A stretch of DNA of 64,000 nucleotides, from assembly GCF_000717025.1 (NCBI RefSeq), contig NZ_JNXG01000001.1:558001-622000 (forward strand), written 5' to 3'. Source of the stretch: Streptomyces atroolivaceus. Its GTDB lineage: Bacteria; Actinomycetota; Actinomycetes; Streptomycetales; Streptomycetaceae. The position numbers and the translations under genes are program-made. Position 1 is the stretch's first letter. Every line of letters starts with the position of its first letter. Below the pieces are notes generated by a model, which saw only the letters and a program-made list of their open reading frames with translations, did no database searches and was not told where the DNA came from. Below are positions 1-7,428 of the stretch, in pieces.

Positions 1-311
1 GAGTGGACCGGGTCCAGCGACCAGGTGCCCGGAGGCGGCAGTTCCACCCCGCCCTGCCGGGCCAGCACCACGGTTCCGGCCTCGGCCCGGCCACTGGCCG
101 TGACGAGTGCGGTGGACGCGGCGGGGGCGTAACCCACCGCCGTGACGATCACCGTGTACGCGCCGGCGGGCAGGCGGTCCTCGGTACGGACCGCCCCGTT
201 CTCGTCGGCGGCGGCCCGGATCACCTGGGTGCCCGTCATGTCGGTCACCGTCACGACGGCGTGCTGGACGGCCCAGCCGTCCCGCGTGCGTACCTGTGCG
301 CGAAGTCCCAT
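1..311 (-). CDS. YceI-like protein with N-terminal carboxypeptidase-regulatory-like domain (partial)
   Basis: The 103 visible residues start at ATG 311 behind an AAGGAGAGA ribosome site; the C-terminus lies beyond the left edge. Residues 1 to about 88 form one carboxypeptidase-regulatory-like beta-sandwich (pattern V-x-T-x-DG ... DENGAVRTEDRLPAGAYTVIVTAVGY). The chain then reads GTWSLDPVHS, which is how YceI-family lipocalin-like domains begin. YceI proteins bind polyisoprenoid-type lipids. The gene lies 198 bp downstream of an exporter carrying the same beta-sandwich type and has the same orientation, so the two may act together. No signal peptide is visible. The YceI call rests on only a short stretch. 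Confidence 0.72.
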   Translation of the reverse strand, partial: MGLRAQVRTRDGWAVQHAVVTVTDMTGTQVIRAAADENGAVRTEDRLPAGAYTVIVTAVGYAPAASTALVTASGRAEAGTVVLARQGGVELPPPGTWSLDPVH

Positions 312-509
312 CCCGTGTTCTCTCCTTGCTCAAATCACTCGTGAAGCAGCGACTCAATGAGTCGGGCCCCGGGGCGGGATCGGCAGGCCGTCCCCTGCCT
401 GCCGTTCCCGCTCCGGGGCCCATTTCCGCCGGCGGCCACAGCCTCTCCGCTCGAAGCGCTGTTCCGCCAGGGGTCTATGTGGAACTTTTGGTTCCTGGAC
501 CGACCGGTT

Positions 510-3005
510 CTACTCGCCCGGGTGGGCGAGCTCGATGTCGTGACCGTCGACCCCGCTCCCGCTCACGGTCAGCGAGCCGGCCACCGGCGGGTAGCCGGTC
601 GCGATCACGGAGTACTCACCGGCGTCCAGGTCGGTGAAGGCGTACACGCCGTCCTCGCCGGTCGTCGACGTGGCGACCACGTTGCCGGCCGCGTCGACCA
701 GCGTGACCCGGGCGTCGTTCAGTGGTGCCCGGCCGGAGCCGGCCCTGACGACGCCCCGCACCAGCGCACCGGACCGCAGGGCCACGTCGACCCGGGTGAC
801 ACCCTGGCCCCCGACCTCCACGGGCAGGGCCAGCGGACGGAAGCCCGCGGCCGTGACGGCGACGGTCACCGAGCCAGGGATGAGCTCACCGAAGGTGAAC
901 TCGCCCGCGTCGCCCGAGACGCCCGTGGCCAGCACGTCGCCGCGCACATCGGTCACGACGACCATGGCGCCCTGTACCGGGCCGCTGTTCTCGGCGGTAC
1001 GCACGGTCCCGGAGAGACCGCTCGTGCCGGCGAGCAGGATGTCGTAGGCCAGCGGCTCGTCGCCGACGACCACGGTGGACGCCTGCGGCTGGAAGCCGTC
1101 GGCGGAGGCGATCAGGACGTACGAGCCGGAGGCCGGTGCGTCCAGGACGTAACCGCCGTCGGCCTGGGCGACGGAGCGCCCCAGCTGCCGGCCGCCCAGC
1201 GAGATCAGTGTCACGGCGGCGCGGGCGACGGGTGCGCCCTCGGCGCCCCGCACCACACCGCGTACGGGCGTGCCCTGGATGGTCAGCTCCTTCGTGTCGG
1301 CCGGCTCCTGCCGGGTGCCGGCCGAGGTGACCCCGGTCGTGACCTCGGCGGCCGGCGCGGTGCCGTCGGTGGCCCCGGCGGACCGGGTCGCGTCGGCGGC
1401 CTCGGCGGAGGTGCTGTCGTCTCCCGCCCTCGTCTTCAGGGCGACCTCCTTGATGAACAGCGTCAGGACGAACGCGACCAGCGCGGCGGGCGCGGCGTAC
1501 AGGAAGACGTCGGCGACACCGTGGCCGTAGGCGACCTCCATGACCGTACGGAGCGGGGCCGGGAGCGCGTCCAGGTCGGGGATGCCCCCGCCGCCGGTTC
1601 CGCCGTGGCCCAGTGCCGCACCCTCGGGGCCGAGGTCGGCGAGGCCGTCCTTGACGTAGGTGGTGACACGGTTGCCCAGGACGGCGCCCAGCGCCGAGAC
1701 GCCGATCGCACCACCGAGGGAACGGAAGAACGTCACGACGGAGCTGGCCGCGCCCAGGTCGGCGGGAGCCACCTGGTTCTGCGTGGCGAGCACCAGGTTC
1801 TGCATCATCATGCCGATGCCGAGACCCATGACGAGCATGAAGACGGCGATCTGCCAGTACTCGGTGTCGTACCGGATGGTGCCCAGCAGGCCGAGGCCCG
1901 CGGTGAGCAGGAATCCACCCGTGACCAGCCAGGCCTTCCAGCGGCCCGTCTTGGTGATGACCTGCCCCGACACGGTCGAGGACAGGAACAGACCGGCGAT
2001 CATCGGGATCGTCATGACGCCGGACATCGTCGGCGACTTGTCCCGCGCCAGCTGGAAGTACTGGCTGAAGAAGACGGTGCCCGCGAACATCCCGATACCG
2101 ACGAACAGCGAGGCCGCGGAGGCCAGCGTGATGGTGCGGTTACGGAAGAGGCGCAGCGGGATGATCGGCTCGCGGGCCTTGGTCTCGATGAACAGGAACA
2201 GTGCGATGAGGACGACGGTGCCGCCGAGCATCGTCCAGGTCTGCCAGGAGATCCAGTCGTACTTGTCACCCGCGAAGGTCACCCAGAGCAGCAGCAGCGA
2301 GACCGCGGCGCTGATGAAGAACGCGCCGGCCCAGTCGACCTTGACGCCCTCGCGCCTGGTCACGGGGAGCTTCAGGGTCTTCTGGAGCACGATCAGGGCG
2401 ATGATCGCGAACGGCACACCCACGTAGAAGCACCAGCGCCAGCCCAGCCAGCTGGTGTCGGTGATGACACCGCCGAGGAGCGGGCCGCCCACGGTGGCGA
2501 CGGCGAAGACAGCGCCGAGGTAGCCGCTGTAGCGCCCGCGCTCGCGCGGGGAGATCATCGCGGCCATCACGATCTGTGCGAGGGCGGAGAGACCGCCGAC
2601 GCCGACGCCCTGCACCACACGGCAGGCGATCAGCATGCCGCTGCTCGTCGACAGGCCGGCGACTATGGAGCCGGCCACGTAGATGATCAGCGCGATCTGG
2701 ACCAGCAGCTTCTTGCTGAACAGGTCCGCGAGCTTGCCCCACAGCGGGGTGGTCGCGGTCATGGCCAGCAGCGTGGCCGTCACGACCCAGGTGTAGGCGC
2801 TCTGGCCGCCACCGAGGTCGGAGATGATCTCGGGCAGGGCGTTGGAGACGACCGTCGACGACAGGATCGCGACGAACATGCCGAGCAGCAGCCCGGTCAG
2901 CGCCTCCATGATCTGCCGGTGTGTCATCGGCGCGCCGGCGGGGGCTTCGACAGCCCCGCGCTTGGCGTGGCCGCCCCGCACACCGGGTGGTGTGGTCGTA
3001 GCCAT
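510..3005 (-). CDS. DHA2-type MFS drug transporter fused to three carboxypeptidase-regulatory-like repeats
   Basis: The 831-residue protein has an EmrB/QacA-type 14-helix transporter core at about residues 30-510. It shows the family motifs near the first helices (FVAILSSTVVSNALPEI) and in helix 5 (QGVGVGGLSALAQIVMA). Family members export cationic or lipophilic drugs by proton antiport and are usually 480-560 residues. Here a linker rich in A, T and S (about 520-575) leads into three tandem repeats of about 83 residues (roughly 581-663, 664-747, 748-831), each a carboxypeptidase-regulatory-like beta-sandwich ending in a GxYxVxATxxGF-type motif. The gene begins 23 bp after the MarR gene and is probably co-transcribed with it. 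The substrate cannot be read from sequence. Confidence 0.9.
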   Translation of the reverse strand: MATTTPPGVRGGHAKRGAVEAPAGAPMTHRQIMEALTGLLLGMFVAILSSTVVSNALPEIISDLGGGQSAYTWVVTATLLAMTATTPLWGKLADLFSKKLLVQIALIIYVAGSIVAGLSTSSGMLIACRVVQGVGVGGLSALAQIVMAAMISPRERGRYSGYLGAVFAVATVGGPLLGGVITDTSWLGWRWCFYVGVPFAIIALIVLQKTLKLPVTRREGVKVDWAGAFFISAAVSLLLLWVTFAGDKYDWISWQTWTMLGGTVVLIALFLFIETKAREPIIPLRLFRNRTITLASAASLFVGIGMFAGTVFFSQYFQLARDKSPTMSGVMTIPMIAGLFLSSTVSGQVITKTGRWKAWLVTGGFLLTAGLGLLGTIRYDTEYWQIAVFMLVMGLGIGMMMQNLVLATQNQVAPADLGAASSVVTFFRSLGGAIGVSALGAVLGNRVTTYVKDGLADLGPEGAALGHGGTGGGGIPDLDALPAPLRTVMEVAYGHGVADVFLYAAPAALVAFVLTLFIKEVALKTRAGDDSTSAEAADATRSAGATDGTAPAAEVTTGVTSAGTRQEPADTKELTIQGTPVRGVVRGAEGAPVARAAVTLISLGGRQLGRSVAQADGGYVLDAPASGSYVLIASADGFQPQASTVVVGDEPLAYDILLAGTSGLSGTVRTAENSGPVQGAMVVVTDVRGDVLATGVSGDAGEFTFGELIPGSVTVAVTAAGFRPLALPVEVGGQGVTRVDVALRSGALVRGVVRAGSGRAPLNDARVTLVDAAGNVVATSTTGEDGVYAFTDLDAGEYSVIATGYPPVAGSLTVSGSGVDGHDIELAHPGE

Positions 3006-3028
3006 TTAAATCCTTGTCTTTGCTTCTG

Positions 3029-3541
3029 TTACACGGGTGTACGGGTGTGCGAATCGTCGGAGCGCCCGGCGCGGCAGTCGCCGCTGTGCTTTCCGGGGGC
3101 GCACCCCCCGGAGCCGCGGCAGGAGAAGCTGTCGCGCAGCCGGGACAACAACGTGTTCAGCTGACCGACCTCTTCGTCGGACCAGTCGATGAGGTTGTGG
3201 GCGAACATCTCGGTCGTCCGCCGGGCCAGCTCGTCGAGCAGTTCGTCGCCCGCGGGGGTCAGCCGCAGGATGCGGGACCGCTTGTCCGCCGGGTCCGGAA
3301 ACCGTTCGATCCAGCCGTTCTCCACCGCGTGGGTCACATGACGGCTCGTCACCGACATGTTCACGGCGAGGAGTTCGGCAAGCCGGGTGATCCGCATCTC
3401 GCCGTACTGGGCCAGCAGCGTCAGCACGGCGGCCGAGCCGCCGGAACACTCGGCGGGCATGATGCGGACGAGGCCCCGCTTGACGGCTCCGACGGCGCTG
3501 AGCTGCCGGGCCAGTTCTTCGTACTGGCTCCGTGCTGCCAC
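3029..3541 (-). CDS. MarR-family transcriptional regulator
   Basis: I chose GTG 3541 (VAARSQYEELARQL) because a GGAGGG ribosome site lies just upstream. The longer reading to 3616 would place coding sequence across a promoter-like region containing two palindromes. The 170-residue protein has a MarR winged helix: ITRLAELLAVNMSVTSRHVTHAVENGWIERFPDPADKRSRILRLTPAG (recognition helix and wing with the family DxRS/R). It lies immediately upstream of the exporter and probably represses it, released by a phenolic or drug ligand as is usual in this family. The C-terminal 30 residues, rich in S, R and G, are poorly conserved in character. Confidence 0.9.
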   Translation of the reverse strand: MAARSQYEELARQLSAVGAVKRGLVRIMPAECSGGSAAVLTLLAQYGEMRITRLAELLAVNMSVTSRHVTHAVENGWIERFPDPADKRSRILRLTPAGDELLDELARRTTEMFAHNLIDWSDEEVGQLNTLLSRLRDSFSCRGSGGCAPGKHSGDCRAGRSDDSHTRTPV

Positions 3542-3573
3542 TGGCCCTCCAGAGGTCTCGCGAGGTTCATCTT

Positions 3574-3617
3574 GTTGCTTAGGGCAACGATAGAAGCAGT
3601 TGGTTGCTACAGGCAAA
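3574..3617. promoter_or_regulatory. Two tandem palindromes, probable MarR operators
   Basis: GTTGC-N5-GCAAC (3574-3588) is a perfect inverted repeat. GTTGC-N5-GCAAA (3603-3617) is a second copy with one mismatch, its centre 29 bp away. Both lie directly upstream of the GTG of the MarR gene, where an autoregulatory operator is expected. The assignment to this MarR protein is an inference. Confidence 0.6.
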
Positions 3618-3878
3618 CGAAATGGGGCTTGCAGAAGTAAAGGAACACAAAAGGCTGCGTAGAGGTCGGGTCAAGCGTGCAGCGCACGGCACACGAGGCC
3701 CGCCGGATGTGTCGCTCGTCACGCCCCAGGGGCGGGCGGAGGTCTCGCAGCGGCTGGTGGAGGCGGTGCGGAGTGCTCCGGCGGGCAGGTGAAGAGGGCG
3801 TGCGCGAGGAGGGAGGGCATCGGCCCCCACGGACCCGGGGGTTGGGCGGAAGGCCCGCGTTCGCTAGGGTCCTGGGCC

Positions 3879-4094
3879 ATGGCACACAACCCCCACGCCC
3901 CGCAGCCGGGCCCCGAGGGCACTCACGACCCGGCGGGCAGCACGCAGATGTTCCGCGCGTTTGTCGACGAGGGCGAGCCGCAGCGCAGGCAGCAGCCCGC
4001 CGCGACCTCGTCCGGCCCGAAGACCGGGGTGATCGTGGCCGTCGTCGCGGTCATCGTCGTCCTCGGCGCGGTCGCCTGGCTCGCGCTCGGCTGA
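3879..4094 (+). CDS. Small proline-rich protein with one C-terminal membrane helix
   Basis: The 71-residue protein starts at ATG 3879. TAGGGT lies 10 nt upstream like a -10 box and no Shine-Dalgarno is visible, which suggests a leaderless message. The N-terminal half is rich in P, H, E and Q. Residues about 49-70 (TGVIVAVVAVIVVLGAVAWLALG) form a single transmembrane helix at the extreme C-terminus, giving a tail-anchored topology. Small proteins of this kind are common next to sigma factor genes in Streptomyces, but I know of no function. It converges on the sigN-like gene. Confidence 0.65.
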   Translation: MAHNPHAPQPGPEGTHDPAGSTQMFRAFVDEGEPQRRQQPAATSSGPKTGVIVAVVAVIVVLGAVAWLALG

Positions 4095-4181
4095 CCGTCC
4101 CCGGCCCCCCGTCACGGCCGGCCCGCCGCCCCTCTCCGGGGCCGGGGTCTGCCCGGCGTCCGCGTGAGCGCGTACGCCGTC

Positions 4182-4214
4182 CTCCCGCACCGCTCCCGCA
4201 CCGCTCCCGCACCG
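4182..4214. repeat. Three perfect 11-bp tandem repeats
   Basis: CTCCCGCACCG is repeated three times head to tail (4182-4192, 4193-4203, 4204-4214). It lies in the 337-bp gap between convergent genes. Apart from this and the following hairpin, I see nothing in the gap. Confidence 0.8.
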
Positions 4215-4364
4215 CTCGCCGGCGCGGGAGCGTCCGCGTTGCCCGGCGGGGCGCGGAAGTGTGTACGGGGCCGGGCGCCGCGGGAGCGTGAGCCGGCGTG
4301 TGCGCCTCCCGTACGCGGCCGAGCGGGCGCTTCCCGCGCCGTGCCCGGGCCGGGACGCGGCGAA

Positions 4365-4398
4365 GCCGCCGGGGCGGCGATCATGGTGCCCCGGCGGC
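4365..4398. terminator. Hairpin between convergent genes
   Basis: GCCGCCGGGGC (4365-4375) pairs perfectly with GCCCCGGCGGC (4388-4398) around a 12-nt loop. It lies 34 bp after the end of the sigN-like gene and could terminate transcription from either side. Confidence 0.55.
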
Positions 4399-4431
4399 CC
4401 GATGAGCCGCTCCGTACGGACCCGCCGGCGG

Positions 4432-5295
4432 TCAGTCGGCGATGAGCCCTTCCCTCAGCTGGGTGAGCGTCCTGGTCAGCAGCCGGGAGACGTGCATCTG
4501 CGAGATGCCCACCTCCTCGCCGATCTGCGACTGGGTCATGTTGGCGAAGAAGCGCAGCATGATGATCTGCCGCTCGCGCGGGGCCAGCTTGGCCAGCAGC
4601 GGCTTCAGGGACTCGCGGTACTCGACGCCCTCGAGCGCCGCGTCCTCGTACCCCAGGCGGTCCGCCAGCGAGCCTTCGCCGCCGTCGTCCTCGGGGGACG
4701 GCGAGTCCAGGGAGGAGGCCGTGTAGGCGTTGCCCACGGCCAGGCCGTCGACCACGTCCTCCTCGGACACTCCGAGCGCCTTGGCCAGCTCCGGCACCGT
4801 CGGCGAGCGGTCGAGCTTCTGGGCGAGCTCGTCGCTGGTCTTGGTGAGGGCCAGCCGCAGCTCCTGCAGCCGGCGTGGCACCCGCACCGACCACGAGGTG
4901 TCGCGGAAGAAGCGCTTGATCTCCCCCACGACGGTCGGCATCGCGAACGTGGGGAACTCCACGCCCCGTTCGCAGTCGAAGCGGTCGATCGCCTTGATCA
5001 GGCCGATCGTCCCGACCTGGACGATGTCCTCCATGGGTTCGTTACGGCTCCGGAACCGTGCCGCCGCGTACCGCACGAGCGGGAGGTTGAGCTCGATGAG
5101 TGTGTCCCGCACATAGGCCCGCTCAGGGCTGTCGGTTCCGTCGGGGCCCGAGACGGGACCCAGCGCGGCGAGCCGCAGGAACAGGGAGCGGGACAGGGTG
5201 CGGGTGTCGATGGCTTCCGAGCTGGTGAGCACGGCGGGTGCCGGCACGCTCTTCGTGAGCGTGAGCACCTTCGAGCTGCCCTGTTCTGCGGACAT
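4432..5295 (-). CDS. sigN: SigB/SigF-family RNA polymerase sigma factor (SigN-like)
   Basis: The 287-residue group 3 sigma factor has all regions. Region 2 is [37 protein letters not shown], with the core-binding and -10 recognition helix [19 protein letters not shown]. Region 3 contains PRRLQELRLAL ... DRSPTVPELAKALGVSEEDVV, and region 4 ends [28 protein letters not shown] (HTH for -35 recognition). This family controls stress responses and sporulation in Streptomyces and is usually held by anti-sigma factors, none of which is encoded nearby. The very similar next gene upstream is a tandem paralogue. The name sigN comes from the remembered S. coelicolor order (SCO4034 beside SCO4035) and is less certain than the family. 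Confidence 0.88.
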   Translation of the reverse strand: MSAEQGSSKVLTLTKSVPAPAVLTSSEAIDTRTLSRSLFLRLAALGPVSGPDGTDSPERAYVRDTLIELNLPLVRYAAARFRSRNEPMEDIVQVGTIGLIKAIDRFDCERGVEFPTFAMPTVVGEIKRFFRDTSWSVRVPRRLQELRLALTKTSDELAQKLDRSPTVPELAKALGVSEEDVVDGLAVGNAYTASSLDSPSPEDDGGEGSLADRLGYEDAALEGVEYRESLKPLLAKLAPRERQIIMLRFFANMTQSQIGEEVGISQMHVSRLLTRTLTQLREGLIAD

Positions 5296-5408
5296 GCCAC
5301 CCCCTTGAGGTCGCGGACGGTCGCGGTGGCCACGACCATCGGAGGAACGCAGCCTCCACCTGAATACCGGAGGTGGGGCTGCGGCAAACGCGGTTCGAGC
5401 AGAATGTC

Positions 5409-5440
5409 ACATGTCGGCAACACGCTGTAGTGACATGTCG
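5409..5440. promoter_or_regulatory. Repeated ACATGTCG elements in the sigN-like promoter region
   Basis: ACATGTCG occurs at 5409-5416 and 5433-5440, exactly 24 nt apart. The outer hexamers TGTCAC (5405-5410) and GTGACA (5430-5435) form an inverted pair. A related ACATGTCC (6456-6463) lies upstream of the sigF-like gene. A shared regulator is plausible but not identified. Confidence 0.4.
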
Positions 5441-5529
5441 ACAAGTCAGCGCGGAAACTGCGCAGGAAACAGGGGGTGTGCGGCTTTTACGCCCCCGGAT
5501 CCGGCTCTCCAGGGGTCTACCCGTTCCAG

Positions 5530-6387
5530 CTACGCCTCGATCCTGTTTGCGGATCGCAGTCGGGCGAAACTTCTGGCCAGAAGCCTTGACACATGCATCT
5601 GGGAGACACCCAGTTCGGCACTGATCTGTGACTGCGTCAGGTTGTTGTAGTAGCGCAGCAGCAGGATCCGCTGCTCGCGCTCAGGCAGCTGGACGAGCAG
5701 ATGCCGTACCAGGTCGCGGTGCTCGACCCCGGCCAGGGCCGGGTCCTCGTAGCCGAGCCTGTCCAGGAGTCCTGGCAGCCCGTCGCCCTCCTGGGCCGCC
5801 TCCAGGGAGGTCGCGTGGTACGAGCGGCCCGCCTCGATGCAGGCGAGGACCTCCTCCTCGGAGATCTTCAGCCGCTCGGCGATCTCGGCGGTGGTCGGCG
5901 AGCGGCCGTGAGCGGTCGTCAGGTCCTCCGTGGCGCCCGTGACCTGGACCCACAGCTCGTGCAGCCGCCGCGGCACGTGCACGGTCCGCACGTTGTCGCG
6001 GAAGTAGCGCTTGATCTCGCCGACCACGGTGGGCATGGCGAACGTCGGGAACTGGACGCCGCGTTCCGGGTCGAAGCGGTCGATGGCGTTGATCAGGCCG
6101 ATGGTGCCGACCTGGACGACGTCCTCCATCGGCTCGTTGCGGCTGCGGAAGCGGGCCGCGGCGTACCGCACGAGCGGCAGGTTCGCCTCGATCAGTGCGG
6201 TGCGCACCCTGTGGTGCTCCGGGGTGCCGGGTTCGAGGTCCTTGAGCCGCCCGAAGAGCACCTGGGTCAGGGCTCTGGTGTCCGCGCCCCGGGTTCTGGC
6301 GGGCGTGGTGGGGTCGGGGGTCTCGGTCTGGATGTCGTCCGTCTGGACGTTCTGGGGCGGGACTTGAGGCGCTGTACTGGCCGGCAC
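5530..6387 (-). CDS. sigF: SigB/SigF-family RNA polymerase sigma factor (SigF-like)
   Basis: The 285-residue paralogue of the downstream sigma factor has a variable N-terminal 35 residues rich in P and T ([14 protein letters not shown]). Region 2 is [27 protein letters not shown], followed by [27 protein letters not shown], and region 4 is [28 protein letters not shown]. The N-terminus resembles what I remember of S. coelicolor SigF, a late sporulation factor active in the spore compartment. It is followed after 234 bp by the sigN-like gene, and that gap has its own repeats, so each gene probably has its own promoter. An anti-sigma factor would be expected elsewhere in the genome. Confidence 0.88.
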   Translation of the reverse strand: MPASTAPQVPPQNVQTDDIQTETPDPTTPARTRGADTRALTQVLFGRLKDLEPGTPEHHRVRTALIEANLPLVRYAAARFRSRNEPMEDVVQVGTIGLINAIDRFDPERGVQFPTFAMPTVVGEIKRYFRDNVRTVHVPRRLHELWVQVTGATEDLTTAHGRSPTTAEIAERLKISEEEVLACIEAGRSYHATSLEAAQEGDGLPGLLDRLGYEDPALAGVEHRDLVRHLLVQLPEREQRILLLRYYNNLTQSQISAELGVSQMHVSRLLARSFARLRSANRIEA

Positions 6388-6524
6388 GGTGTCGCCACCC
6401 CTTTGCGGTCAACTACGGTCAACTCATCCGTCAAAAGCGGTCATAGCATCACAAGACATGTCCACTGTGTGCAAGCACCGCATGGAGTCGTGTTGGGGGC
6501 GTTTTGGTTTAAACATGCCGAGAA

Positions 6525-6548
6525 GCCCCTCTCCTGTAGGGGAGGGGC
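6525..6548 (-). terminator. Terminator hairpin after the Dabb gene
   Basis: GCCCCTCTCC (6525-6534) pairs with GGGGAGGGGC (6539-6548) with one G-U pair and a 4-nt TGTA loop. It lies 26 bp beyond the stop of the Dabb-protein gene and upstream of sigF. Confidence 0.6.
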
Positions 6549-6573
6549 CGCCGGGACCGGATGTCCGAAAGGG

Positions 6574-6867
6574 TCAGAAGGGGTAGTCGGCGATCACCCA
6601 AGTGGCGAACGCGTGCCACTGGCCGGCCGCCGCCTGGTGCTCGGGGTGCTCGACGTACCGCTTGAGCGCGTCCTCGTCGGCGACCGCGGAGTTGATGGCG
6701 AAGTCGTACGCGACCGGCCGGTCCGTGATGTTCCAGGCGCACTCCCAGAACTCCAGCTCGGGGATCTTCCCGCCGAGCTCCCGGAAGGCCTCCACCCCGG
6801 CGACGACCCGCGGATCGTCACGCTTCACGCCGTCGTTCAGCTTGAACAGGACCAGGTGGCGGATCAT
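6574..6867 (-). CDS. Dabb-family (stress-responsive alpha/beta barrel) protein
   Basis: The 97-residue protein starts at ATG 6867 behind GGAGAACCACC. It shows the dimeric alpha/beta barrel signature: N-terminal strand MIRHLVLFKLND, middle VAYDFAINSAVADEDALKRYVEHPEHQA and C-terminal ATWVIADYPF. Dabb domains are small homodimeric barrels found in stress proteins and in some polyketide cyclases. No partner enzyme is visible here, so the substrate is unknown. The gene follows a conserved small membrane-protein gene by 10 bp in the same direction and probably shares its transcript. Confidence 0.88.
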   Translation of the reverse strand: MIRHLVLFKLNDGVKRDDPRVVAGVEAFRELGGKIPELEFWECAWNITDRPVAYDFAINSAVADEDALKRYVEHPEHQAAAGQWHAFATWVIADYPF

Positions 6868-6877
6868 GGTGGTTCTC

Positions 6878-7039
6878 CTACTTCACGAGCTCGGACATGA
6901 AGTCTCCGACGCCCTGCGCGGCGCTCGAAACACCTTCGAACCCTATTTGAACGAGGTCGGCGCTCCGCTCGGGAGAGGTGATGATCGTGTACAGCACGAA
7001 GACCACAATCATGTAGAGCGCGATCTTCCTCGCTTGCAC
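6878..7039 (-). CDS. Conserved small membrane protein (53 aa)
   Basis: Reading the minus strand from GTG 7039 gives 53 residues, starting VQARKIALYMIVVFVLYTII and ending QGVGDFMSELVK. One transmembrane helix covers residues about 6-21, followed by an amphipathic tail. A second GTG at 7042 would add one residue. The sequence resembles a small protein I recall from many Streptomyces genomes, without a known function. It is 10 bp upstream of the Dabb gene. Confidence 0.75.
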   Translation of the reverse strand: MQARKIALYMIVVFVLYTIITSPERSADLVQIGFEGVSSAAQGVGDFMSELVK

Positions 7040-7148
7040 CACAGCCCCGCCCCTCCCCTTCGATCACCTGTGCAGTCGGGTGATTCTAGCCGCACGTATG
7101 GCCGTATCCGGTGGCCGTTTCGGATCACTTATGAGGCCTTTAGGGTCG

Positions 7149-7172
7149 AAGGGCCCGGCGATTCGGGCCCTT
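7149..7172. terminator. Bidirectional terminator-like hairpin
   Basis: AAGGGCCCG (7149-7157) and CGGGCCCTT (7164-7172) pair perfectly around GCGATT. The flanking A and T runs suit termination in both directions. The 389-bp gap 7040-7428 holds this and two further hairpins, and I see no credible gene in it. Confidence 0.6.
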
Positions 7173-7326
7173 TGCCGACGGGCGCGGCTTACGGCAGGGG
7201 GGAGTATGGGGTGTGTGCCCGCCGCGTCCTCAGGAACGCGCGGGCTGAGGAACGGGACCTCCACGAGGTTCCCACCGCGTGACTTCCCCCCGACCGCGGC
7301 GAGGGCCTACGGTCCCCGTTCTCACC

Positions 7327-7407
7327 GGGGGAAGCGGCTTGTCCCCCCGATGCCGCTTCCCCCGACCTGACGACCGAAGGGCCCGGCGCATCGCGCCGGG
7401 CCCTTCG
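7327..7407. terminator. Two tandem hairpins after the MFS gene
   Basis: The first hairpin pairs GGGGGAAGCGGC (7327-7338) with GCCGCTTCCCCC (7352-7363). The second pairs 15 bp at 7375-7389 with 7393-7407 around an ATC loop (stem starts CGAAGGGCCCGG). The second lies 21 bp past the stop of the MFS gene and is a strong intrinsic terminator; the first would reinforce it. Confidence 0.75.
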
Positions 7408-7428
7408 TGTCATGCGTCCCCGTACGGG

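Noticed and set aside
357..3164. Long plus-strand open frame (935 codons) opposite the exporter gene
   Set aside because: It is the mirror of a strongly GC3-biased gene. Its composition (H, G, R, D, Q without domains) is that of an antisense shadow, and the minus strand encodes a clear transporter.
3604..3792. 62-codon plus-strand frame upstream of the small membrane-protein gene
   Set aside because: It lies over the MarR operator region and lacks a ribosome site or recognisable sequence. The 3617-3878 interval otherwise shows nothing.
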